A stretch of 7,051 bases of DNA. It comes from an uncultured Collinsella sp. Lineage in GTDB: Bacteria; Actinomycetota; Coriobacteriia; Coriobacteriales; Coriobacteriaceae. A program made the translations under genes and the position numbers. The stretch lies in assembly GCA_900555515.1 (NCBI GenBank), contig USLO01000090.1, forward strand, positions 1 to 7,051, read 5' to 3'. Of this stretch, positions 1 through 5,203 are shown piece after piece. The first letter of the stretch is position 1; each line of letters begins with the position of its first letter. The notes beneath the pieces were generated by a model. The model worked only from the letters and a program-made list of their open reading frames with translations. It was not told the DNA's origin and searched no databases.

Positions 1-471
1 ATGGCGAAGGAGGTCTGGGCGGACGAGGACGACGGCGCCGACGCAAAGGCCCGACACCAAAACGAGATGGCCTTTCCCATCGGTGCCCCCAACGACGCAT
101 TTGCGAAGTACTTTATTGGGCAAAGCTACCTCGCGCCCCTTTCCACCGAGCAGGTCGGCGTCTACAACGTGACGTTCGAGCCCGGCTGCCGCAACAACTG
201 GCACATCCATCACGCCAAAAGCGGTGGCGGACAGATCCTCGTCTGCGTGGCTGGCCGAGGGCTTTACCAGGAATGGGGCAAACCGGCACAGGAACTGTGC
301 CCTGGCGATGTAGTAAATATTCCCGCGGGCGTAAAGCACTGGCACGGTGCGGCGCCCGACAGCTGGTTCTCCCATCTCGCTGTGGAGGTTCCGGGCGAGG
401 AGGCCTGCAACGAGTGGTTGGAGCCCGTGGACGACGAGCAATACCTTAAAGCGACTGACAAGGAGGCTTAG
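1..471 (+). CDS. Cupin-domain protein, probably C-terminal part of a CMD-cupin fusion (5' partial)
   Basis: This is a single-domain cupin (small metal-binding beta-barrel). Cupin motif 1 is seen around residues 62-86, with H68 and H70 in NNWHIHH and Q78 where many cupins have Glu. Motif 2 is at 102-115 (PGDVVNIPAGVKHWH), giving H113. A His-His-Gln-His metal site is the arrangement known in the manganese cupin hydroxynitrile lyases of the Granulicella type, so a similar divalent-metal site is inferred; the substrate is unknown. The open frame reaches the first base of the window, and MAKEVWADEDD resembles the end of a carboxymuconolactone decarboxylase (CMD) domain more than a true N-terminus. 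I therefore suspect the gene starts upstream and encodes a CMD-cupin fusion. The stop is 2 nt before the next gene, whose Shine-Dalgarno lies inside this coding sequence, so the two are co-translated. Certainty is high for the cupin fold, moderate for the 5' truncation, and low for function. Confidence 0.85.
   Translation: MAKEVWADEDDGADAKARHQNEMAFPIGAPNDAFAKYFIGQSYLAPLSTEQVGVYNVTFEPGCRNNWHIHHAKSGGGQILVCVAGRGLYQEWGKPAQELCPGDVVNIPAGVKHWHGAAPDSWFSHLAVEVPGEEACNEWLEPVDDEQYLKATDKEA
460..466 (+). promoter_or_regulatory. Shine-Dalgarno of the alpha/beta hydrolase
   Basis: AAGGAGG is a full match to the anti-Shine-Dalgarno and sits 7 nt before the ATG at 474. It overlaps the last codons of the cupin gene, which supports both the 474 start and translational coupling. 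Confidence 0.85.
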
Positions 472-473
472 GC

Positions 474-1445
474 ATGGAACAGTTGAAACTGACGCAGGAA
501 TGGGACAAGGTGTTCCCCAAAAGCGACAAGGTTCAGCACGGCAAGGCGACCTTCCACAACCGATACGGCATCACACTGGCTGCCGACGTGTACGTGCCTA
601 AGAACGCGGAAGGCAAGCTGCCCGCCATCGCCGTCAGCGGCCCGTTTGGCGCGGTGAAGGAGCAGTGCTCCGGTCTGTACGCGCAGAAAATGGCGGAGCG
701 GGGCTTTTTCGCGATTGCCTTCGACCCGTCCTATACCGGCGAGAGCGACGGCACGCCCCGCTATGTGGCATCCCCGGACATCAACACCGAGGACTTCTGC
801 GCAGCGGTGGATTTCCTCTCTGTGCAGGAAAGCGTTGACCCGGAGCGCATCGGCATCATCGGCATCTGCGGATGGGGTGGCATGGCAGTCAACGCCGCTG
901 CCATCGACACCCGCATCAAGGCCACCGCGGCCATGACCATGTACGATATGACCCGCGTGACCGCAAACGGCTATTTTGACGTCGAGGATTCCGAGCAGGC
1001 GCGCTTTGAAAAGCGGAAAGCGTTGAACGCGCAGCGCACCGAGGACTATAAAAACGGCAGCTATGCGCTGGCGGGCGGCGTGGTCGATCCGCTACCGGAG
1101 GATGCGCCGCAGTTTGTAGCGGACTATTATGCCTACTACAAAACTCCGCGAGGCTACCATCCCCGCAGCCTGAACTCCAAAGGTGGCTGGAGCGTGACGT
1201 CCTCGCTGTCCTTTTTGAATATGCCGATTTTGCAGTACGCCGGCGAGATCCGCTCTGCCGTGTTGCTGGTGCATGGCGAGAAGGCGCATTCCCGCTATTT
1301 CAGCGAAACCGCGTACGGCAAGCTGACGGGGGACAACAAGGAATTGCTCATTATCCCCGGCGCCAACCACACCGACCTTTACGATCAGACGGACATCATT
1401 CCGTTTGAAAAGCTGAAGGCATTCTTTGAGGAGTATCTGAAGTAA
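474..1445 (+). CDS. Alpha/beta hydrolase-fold protein with Trp at the nucleophile position
   Basis: A 323-residue alpha/beta-hydrolase-fold protein related to the dienelactone hydrolase/YcjY group. Visible landmarks are an N-terminal strand pair (YGITLAADVYVP, 31-42), an oxyanion-type segment (VSGPFGAVKEQ, 54-64), the nucleophile elbow after strand 5 (IGIIGICGWGGMA, 126-138), a late strand ending in HGEKAHS (267-273), and a histidine in IPGANHTDLYD (H299) that fits the catalytic His. In relatives the elbow reads small-x-Ser-x-small, as in CASGG; here it is C132-G-W134-G-G136, so the expected serine is Trp134 (codon 873-875, TGG). C132 is an alternative nucleophile, but that would put Trp at a position that needs a small residue. 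I recall the CGWGG form in related anaerobe proteins, so it is probably a conserved subfamily and not a random mutation. There is no signal peptide, so it is probably cytosolic. It is co-transcribed with the upstream cupin. Substrate and activity are unknown. Confidence 0.88.
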   Translation: MEQLKLTQEWDKVFPKSDKVQHGKATFHNRYGITLAADVYVPKNAEGKLPAIAVSGPFGAVKEQCSGLYAQKMAERGFFAIAFDPSYTGESDGTPRYVASPDINTEDFCAAVDFLSVQESVDPERIGIIGICGWGGMAVNAAAIDTRIKATAAMTMYDMTRVTANGYFDVEDSEQARFEKRKALNAQRTEDYKNGSYALAGGVVDPLPEDAPQFVADYYAYYKTPRGYHPRSLNSKGGWSVTSSLSFLNMPILQYAGEIRSAVLLVHGEKAHSRYFSETAYGKLTGDNKELLIIPGANHTDLYDQTDIIPFEKLKAFFEEYLK

Positions 1446-1555
1446 GGCGTGTCATGATTCAATACCAAGCCCCCAGCAACGATTCTTCTAAAGAGTGGGA
1501 GTAGCTGAAACGAGGCGATTGAATAACTCCATCCGTTTTGGTTAAAACAAAAAAT

Positions 1556-1575
1556 ATGCCGCGCGCCTGCGGCAT
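1556..1575. other. Short GC hairpin next to the flavoprotein ribosome binding site
   Basis: A perfect 7-bp inverted repeat (ATGCCGC at 1556-1562, GCGGCAT at 1569-1575) with a 6-nt loop. It ends one base before the Shine-Dalgarno. On the minus strand the stem is followed by a T-rich run (complement of the A-run at 1549-1554), so it has the shape of a minus-strand intrinsic terminator. On the plus strand it would be a 5'-UTR hairpin that could modulate ribosome access. Confidence 0.55.
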
Positions 1576-1576
1576 G

Positions 1577-1584
1577 AAGGAGGG
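1577..1584 (+). promoter_or_regulatory. Shine-Dalgarno of the flavoprotein gene
   Basis: AAGGAGGG, about 9 nt before the ATG at 1593, is a strong ribosome binding site that fixes this start. It directly follows the hairpin at 1556-1575. Confidence 0.85.
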
Positions 1585-1592
1585 AGATTTCT

Positions 1593-2123
1593 ATGAATAT
1601 CGTTGTATTGAGTGGTAGCCCGCGCAAGGGCGCCAATACCGACACCATGGTCGAGGCGTTTGCCGAGACCGCGCGCGAGGCCGGCCATACGGTCGAGGTC
1701 ATCCGCGTTGCCAGTAAGAAAATCGCTGGTTGCCTGGGGTGTCAGTATTGTTTCGCCCACGAGGGCACTTGCGTGCAGAAGGATGACATGGCCAAGGTGA
1801 TCGAGTCGCTGAAAGACGCCGACATGGTTGTCTTCGCTTCGCCCATCTACTGGTTTGATATCACTGCGCAGGAGAAGGCCGCCATCGACCGCCTGTACGC
1901 CTTCGGTGCTACGGGCTTCCCGTTCACCAAGACGGCCCTTTTGCTCGATAGCCACAGCGAGGGTGTCTATGATGCGGCGATCGCTATGTACAAGTCAACC
2001 TGCGCGTACTGCAAGTGGGAGGACCAGGGCATTGTCACCATCAGCGGTATGACCGAGCGCGACAGCATGGCCTCCTCGCCCAAGTTGGAAGAGGTGCGAG
2101 AGCTCGCTCGCAAGCTCGCCTAA
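1593..2123 (+). CDS. Flavodoxin-fold NAD(P)H-dependent oxidoreductase / iron-sulfur flavoprotein
   Basis: A 176-residue single-domain protein of the NADPH-dependent FMN reductase/flavodoxin-like superfamily. The N-terminal strand and phosphate loop SGSPRKGANTD (7-17) is the FMN-phosphate-binding signature. ASPIYWFDITAQ (82-93) is the second flavin-contacting segment typical of the family. Between them lies a compact cysteine cluster C47-x2-C50-x2-C53-x6-C60 (bases 1731-1772), which matches the spacing known in the archaeal iron-sulfur flavoprotein Isf (CX2CX2CX4-7C). A 4Fe-4S cluster next to FMN is therefore likely. A further C137-x2-C140 pair lies near the C-terminus. The family transfers electrons from NAD(P)H or ferredoxin to quinones, oxygen or other acceptors; the partner here is unknown. 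No signal peptide is seen, so it is cytosolic. It lies downstream of the cupin/hydrolase pair on the same strand, but the gap and hairpin make a separate transcript possible. A large inverted repeat starts 10 nt after the stop. Confidence 0.88.
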   Translation: MNIVVLSGSPRKGANTDTMVEAFAETAREAGHTVEVIRVASKKIAGCLGCQYCFAHEGTCVQKDDMAKVIESLKDADMVVFASPIYWFDITAQEKAAIDRLYAFGATGFPFTKTALLLDSHSEGVYDAAIAMYKSTCAYCKWEDQGIVTISGMTERDSMASSPKLEEVRELARKLA

Positions 2124-2133
2124 GGACAAGAAG

Positions 2134-2205
2134 AACGCATGGCAATCGGTGTTGGTGGAAAATGCTTGCTATCCTTACCAAGAGGAATGCTGATTGCCAT
2201 GCGTT
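2134..2205. repeat. Inverted repeat with perfect 14-bp arms (72-nt hairpin)
   Basis: AACGCATGGCAATC at 2134-2147 is the exact reverse complement of GATTGCCATGCGTT at 2192-2205. The arms can extend inward by six more pairs if G-U wobbles are allowed, or an inner stem TTGGT/ACCAA (2152-2156 with 2177-2181) can form instead. It begins 10 nt after the flavoprotein stop. No T-run follows on either strand, so it is not a textbook intrinsic terminator. It could act in 3'-end formation or mRNA stability, or be a MITE-like remnant. No target-site duplication is evident. Confidence 0.7.
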
Positions 2206-2232
2206 GATGCTTCCGCGGACAATTCCGGCGTG

Positions 2233-2720
2233 CTAAAACGCCTTCTCGTTCAAGAATTCCCTGAACGCGGGAATGTCAAAGCCAACGAGACCACGCCCGC
2301 GCTCTCCAATGACGCCGTCCTCCAGGAGGCGGCGTTTGTATTGGCTTGCGTAGTTGCTGGCGACGCCCATGCGTTTGGCTATCTCCGAGACCCTGCTGGG
2401 GCCAGAATCGGGCAGCATCGCGAGCAAAAACTCAATGTCTTTATCGGAAAGCTCTCGATAGGTCGTTTCGAGAGAAGCCCGACGTCATGCTTCTCGAGTT
2501 GCCTGAAGACGCCATTCATGCCCGTGCGCCAGTTACCCTGAGTCTCCTGAGCATATGTCCAATCGATGCCGACTGGCTCAATCTGAACGCCGCTTATGCA
2601 CGCGCGAAACTATGAGAGGCGGCTATCTGCCGCTTCTTTGGTTCGCTCGATAATATCTTCGAGCATGCCTGGCATGGCGGAGACATTTGCTGCGATCCAT
2701 GGTGGCCCCTTTGCAGGTTT
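2233..2720 (-). pseudogene. Remnant of an archaeal-type AAA ATPase ('ATP-binding protein'), C-terminal part
   Basis: Read on the minus strand, this 488-bp stretch gives a recognisable C-terminal portion of the AAA/winged-helix 'ATP-binding protein' family common in Coriobacteriia and bifidobacteria. In order it shows a segment with PPWIAANVSAMPGMLEDI, then CISGVQIEPVGIDW, then GNWRTGMNGVFRQLEKH, then YRELSDKDIEFLLAMLP, and finally the winged helix with GPSRVSEIAKRMGV, NYASQYKRRLLEDGVIGERG and GFDIPAFREFL, ending at a TAG at 2233-2235. Two lesions are visible: an in-frame TAG at 2610-2612, and a frame change between about 2460 and 2480, consistent with loss of one base. The N-terminal half with the P-loop (Walker A and B) is absent, because upstream the frame meets repeats and another stop. 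About 160 of a usual 380-400 codons remain (family length from memory). A 64-codon frame from a TTG at 2427 is open but has no support as a gene. The family identity is confident, and so is the broken state. Confidence 0.82.
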
Positions 2721-2764
2721 TGCTAGTTTTTGCAACTTTTGCTAATTTTTGCAAGTTTTGCTAA
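2710..2764. repeat. Phased TTTTGC repeats, 19-bp unit
   Basis: TTTGC recurs six times at 2710, 2719, 2729, 2738, 2748 and 2757, with alternating spacings of 9 and 10 bp. This makes a 19-bp unit: TTTTGCTAGTTTTTGCAAC (2718-2736), then TTTTGCTAATTTTTGCAAG (2737-2755), 17 of 19 identical, then a half unit TTTTGCTAA (2756-2764) and a degenerate half unit before (2710-2717). Each unit has a TTGC...GCAA dyad. The array lies immediately upstream of the ATPase remnant on its strand, where its promoter or operator would be. Short A-tracts spaced near one helical turn also predict some DNA curvature. Confidence 0.75.
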
Positions 2765-2770
2765 CGGTTT

Positions 2771-2917
2771 AACATGTCTTGTGCCGCGGGATTGCAGGAG
2801 TGAAAAACGGGGAGTTCTGTTATTCCGACTACGTTGCAACGAGCGGGGCCCGGAGCGCGATGTTGCTGCGCTCCGGGCCCCACCGTTTTGAGAGCTTATG
2901 GCGGTTCTGCCGTCGTC
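2771..2917. other. Convergent-side intergenic region
   Basis: I see no coding signal here. It holds a 10-bp palindrome CGTTGCAACG (2832-2841) and the strong hairpin at 2845-2881 listed separately. The rest is unremarkable. Confidence 0.5.
2845..2881 (-). terminator. GC-rich hairpin, likely terminator of the topoisomerase operon
   Basis: A perfect 14-bp stem (GGGGCCCGGAGCGC at 2845-2858, complement at 2868-2881) with a 9-nt loop. It lies 36 nt beyond the stop of the topoisomerase A-subunit gene. In the minus direction it is followed by no clear T-run, as in many terminators of high-GC actinobacteria. In the plus direction a TTTT comes 5 nt after the stem, so it could also stop plus-strand read-through. 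It is probably bidirectional. Confidence 0.7.
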
Positions 2918-5158
2918 CTAGTCAAACAGACTCGGCATGTCGTTTTCCTTCATGAGGGCACCGGCGGAGGGTAGGCTCTGCGCGGTGAACTTCTCGGCCG
3001 AGACGCCGGCGCCAAGAATTTCCTCGGTCGTGCCGACGGTGGTGACCGAGCGGCCCTTCTTGGCGGTAAAGGCCTGGACGCCCTGCGTGTTGGTGGTCGT
3101 CTTGGTCTTGAGCAGCGACGTGTTGAAGTTCATCAAACGATAGTCGCTCGAGACCAGCGCGATGTCACGATCTGTGTTGAGTACCTGGGCATACAGCAGC
3201 TTGCTGCCACCGTAGATGGCGTTCTTGAGGCGCTTGCGGTTGGTCTTGGTGACGTATCCAGAAAGCGCGACGCGCACCACGCGGCCGTTCTCAAAGACAA
3301 ATAGCACGTCGGCCTTGTAGTCCTCGGGGTCGATGACCCAGATGACACTTTCGTCGGGTTCCATCTCAAGATCGGTCGGTAGGTACGAGCCCAGCTGAGC
3401 CGACTTGGTGTCCTCAAACGCCGCAACCTTGCACTTGTACACCTGGCTCTTGTTGGTAAAGACCAGCAGCTCGTGGGTGTTGGAGGACGGGAACTCGATA
3501 AAGGGTTTGTCGCCGTCCTTGTACTTGAGCGTGGCCGCCTTCTTGAGTACGCGGTCCGTCATCTTCTTAAGGTAGCCATCGCGCGAAAGCATGATGGTAA
3601 CCGGATATTCCTCGACCTCGGGCTCCAAGCTTACCTCGATAACCTCATGGGGCTCGATCCTGCCCGTGCGGCGCGGCATCACGTACTTCTTGTTGACCGC
3701 GGCCAGTTCGTCGCTGATGACCTTCTTGATGTTGTCTTCGCTCGAGAGAATCTCCTCAAGCTCGGCAATCTCGCCCTCAAGCTTGGCAATGTCCTTGGTG
3801 CGGTTGAGGATGTACTCCTCGTTGATGTTGCGGAGCTTAAGTTCGGCAACAAACTCGGCCTGGGTCTCGTCGATGTCGAAACCCTTCATAAGGTTGGGCA
3901 CGACCTCGGCTTCGAGCTTGGTGCCGCGGATGATGGCGATGGCCTTGTCGATGTCGAGCAAGATCGCCTCGAGGCCGTGCAGCAGGTGCAGGCGCTCGGA
4001 CTTTTTGCCTAGGTCAAAGTTAATGCGGCGACGCGTGGACTCAATACGCCACTTGACCCACTCGTGCAGAATCTGGCGCACGCCCATAACACGGGGATAG
4101 CCGTCGACCAGCACGTTGAAGTTGCACGAGAACGAATCCTGCAGCGTGGTCGAGCGATAGAGCTTGGCCATGAGCTTGTCGGGGTCGACACCACGCTTAA
4201 GGTCGATGGCGATGCGCAAACCCGAGAGGTCGGTTTCGTCGCGGATGTCAGCAATCTCCTTGACCTTACCCTCTTTGGAGAGCTTGACGATGCGTTCGAT
4301 GATGACATCGGTCTTGGTGGTGTAGGGGATCTCGTAGACCTCGATGATGCGCTCTTCGGGAATCCAGCGCCAGCGGGAGCGGATCTGGAAGCTGCCAAGG
4401 CCGGTCTCGATAATCTTTTCCATCTCCTCGCGGCGGTAGATAATTTCGCCGCCGGTCGAGAAGTCGGGCATGGGCATGTACTCGAGCAGGTCGCAGTCGG
4501 GATCCTGCAGGTAGTGCATGGTGGCGGTGCAGACCTCGTTGAGGTTGAAACCGCAGATGTCGGACGCCATGGCGACGCCGATGCCCTTGTTGGCCGAGAC
4601 AAGGATGTTGGGGAACGTGGTGGGCAGCAGGCGCGGCTCCTTCATGGCACCGTCGTAGCTGTCGATGAAGTCGACCGGGTCCTTGTCGATGTCCTTGAAG
4701 ATCTCGGCGCTGATGGGGGAGAGCTTGGCTTCGGTATAACGCGAGGCGGCGTAGCTCAGGTCGCCCGAATAGTACTTGCCAAAGTTGCCCTTCGACTCCA
4801 CGAAGGGCGCAAGCAGCGCTTCGTTGCCCGTCGCCAGGCGCACCATCGTCTCGTAAATCGCGGCATCGCCGTGCGGGTTGAGCTTCATGGTCTGGCCCAC
4901 GATGTTGGCGCTCTTCTGGCGCTCGCCCTTGAGCAGACCCATCTTGTACATGGTGTAGAGCAGCTTGCGGTGCGAGGGCTTAAAGCCGTCGATCTCGGGG
5001 AACGCACGCGAGACGTTGACGCTCATGGCGTAGGGCATGTAGTTGACCTCGAGCGTCTGCGTGATCGGCTGGTCGGTGACCTCGGAGTGCAGGCCGATGA
5101 CGTTTTCGGCGTTGACCTGCTTTTTCTTTGGCTGGTTCTTCGTCTTCTTCTTTGCCAC
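2918..5158 (-). CDS. parC: Type IIA DNA topoisomerase subunit A, topoisomerase IV (ParC)-like
   Basis: The 746-residue breakage-reunion subunit forms the DNA gate and joins to the B subunit encoded just upstream. After a lysine-rich tail (residues 2-13) come the winged-helix domain, with NPHGDAAIYETMVRLA (94-109) and the active-site tyrosine in AASRYTEAKL (Y141, codon 4736-4738); the tower, with the intercalating isoleucine in KGIGVAMAS (I193); a coiled coil at about 380-490; and a C-terminal beta-pinwheel at about 510-735. Length is near E. coli ParC (752). No canonical GyrA box (QRRGGKG-like) is seen in the C-terminal domain, which argues for topoisomerase IV-like decatenation/relaxation activity and against a supercoiling gyrase. 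The overall wording resembles the clostridial second topoisomerase. At the quinolone-determining positions the enzyme has A99 (E. coli GyrA Ser83) and E103 (Asp87). The start is GTG with AAGAGGA 4 nt upstream. The gene lies 45 bp after the B-subunit gene. The parC symbol is by type and is not certain. Confidence 0.9.
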   Translation of the reverse strand: MAKKKTKNQPKKKQVNAENVIGLHSEVTDQPITQTLEVNYMPYAMSVNVSRAFPEIDGFKPSHRKLLYTMYKMGLLKGERQKSANIVGQTMKLNPHGDAAIYETMVRLATGNEALLAPFVESKGNFGKYYSGDLSYAASRYTEAKLSPISAEIFKDIDKDPVDFIDSYDGAMKEPRLLPTTFPNILVSANKGIGVAMASDICGFNLNEVCTATMHYLQDPDCDLLEYMPMPDFSTGGEIIYRREEMEKIIETGLGSFQIRSRWRWIPEERIIEVYEIPYTTKTDVIIERIVKLSKEGKVKEIADIRDETDLSGLRIAIDLKRGVDPDKLMAKLYRSTTLQDSFSCNFNVLVDGYPRVMGVRQILHEWVKWRIESTRRRINFDLGKKSERLHLLHGLEAILLDIDKAIAIIRGTKLEAEVVPNLMKGFDIDETQAEFVAELKLRNINEEYILNRTKDIAKLEGEIAELEEILSSEDNIKKVISDELAAVNKKYVMPRRTGRIEPHEVIEVSLEPEVEEYPVTIMLSRDGYLKKMTDRVLKKAATLKYKDGDKPFIEFPSSNTHELLVFTNKSQVYKCKVAAFEDTKSAQLGSYLPTDLEMEPDESVIWVIDPEDYKADVLFVFENGRVVRVALSGYVTKTNRKRLKNAIYGGSKLLYAQVLNTDRDIALVSSDYRLMNFNTSLLKTKTTTNTQGVQAFTAKKGRSVTTVGTTEEILGAGVSAEKFTAQSLPSAGALMKENDMPSLFD

Positions 5159-5162
5159 GATT

Positions 5163-5169
5163 TCCTCTT
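5163..5169 (-). promoter_or_regulatory. Shine-Dalgarno deciding the GTG start of the A subunit
   Basis: On the minus strand AAGAGGA lies 4 nt before a GTG codon (5156-5158). This supports GTG initiation at the Met-Ala-Lys-Lys-Lys N-terminus. It lies in the 45-bp gap between the two topoisomerase genes, so no separate promoter is needed. Confidence 0.7.
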
Positions 5170-5203
5170 GAACTTCTTATGGGCCGTCGTTATCGATTTG
5201 CTG

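Larger units (their letters stand above)
1446..1592 (+). promoter_or_regulatory. Leader/intergenic region of the flavoprotein gene, possible weak promoter
   Basis: This non-coding gap is AT-richer than the flanking genes. TTGAAT at 1519-1524 matches a -35 box in four of six positions. TTAAAA at 1542-1547, 17 bp further on, is a poor -10. The possible -10 overlaps a small dyad, GTTTT-ggtt-AAAAC (1535-1548), which could be an operator. A T/A-rich run and a hairpin (listed separately) lead into the start codon. The separation from the hydrolase by about 150 bp suggests independent control of the flavoprotein. The promoter call is weak. Confidence 0.3.

Noticed and set aside
1454..1504. Sixteen-codon open frame from ATG at 1454
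   Set aside because: It is very short, has only a weak upstream ribosome binding site, and has no recognisable product.
1385..1955. Minus-strand frames overlapping the hydrolase end, the gap and the flavoprotein
   Set aside because: They overlap well-supported plus-strand genes, have no recognisable domain, and would read through the leader hairpin.
2134..2205. Insertion sequence bounded by 14-bp terminal repeats
   Set aside because: Only 44 bp lie between the arms, there is no transposase, and no target duplication is visible, so an IS call is not supported.
2194..2541. Open frame of 115 codons on the plus strand
   Set aside because: It runs opposite to the ATPase remnant, which explains the sequence better. 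It has no ribosome binding site or family match.
2708..2770. TTTTGC repeats as a CRISPR array or origin iterons
   Set aside because: The units are 19 bp and contiguous, with no spacers and no cas genes, so it is not CRISPR. There is no DnaA-box match or replication gene nearby to support an origin.
3473..4012. Open frame of 179 codons on the plus strand
   Set aside because: It is antisense to the coiled-coil region of the A subunit and is a mirror of its codon pattern.
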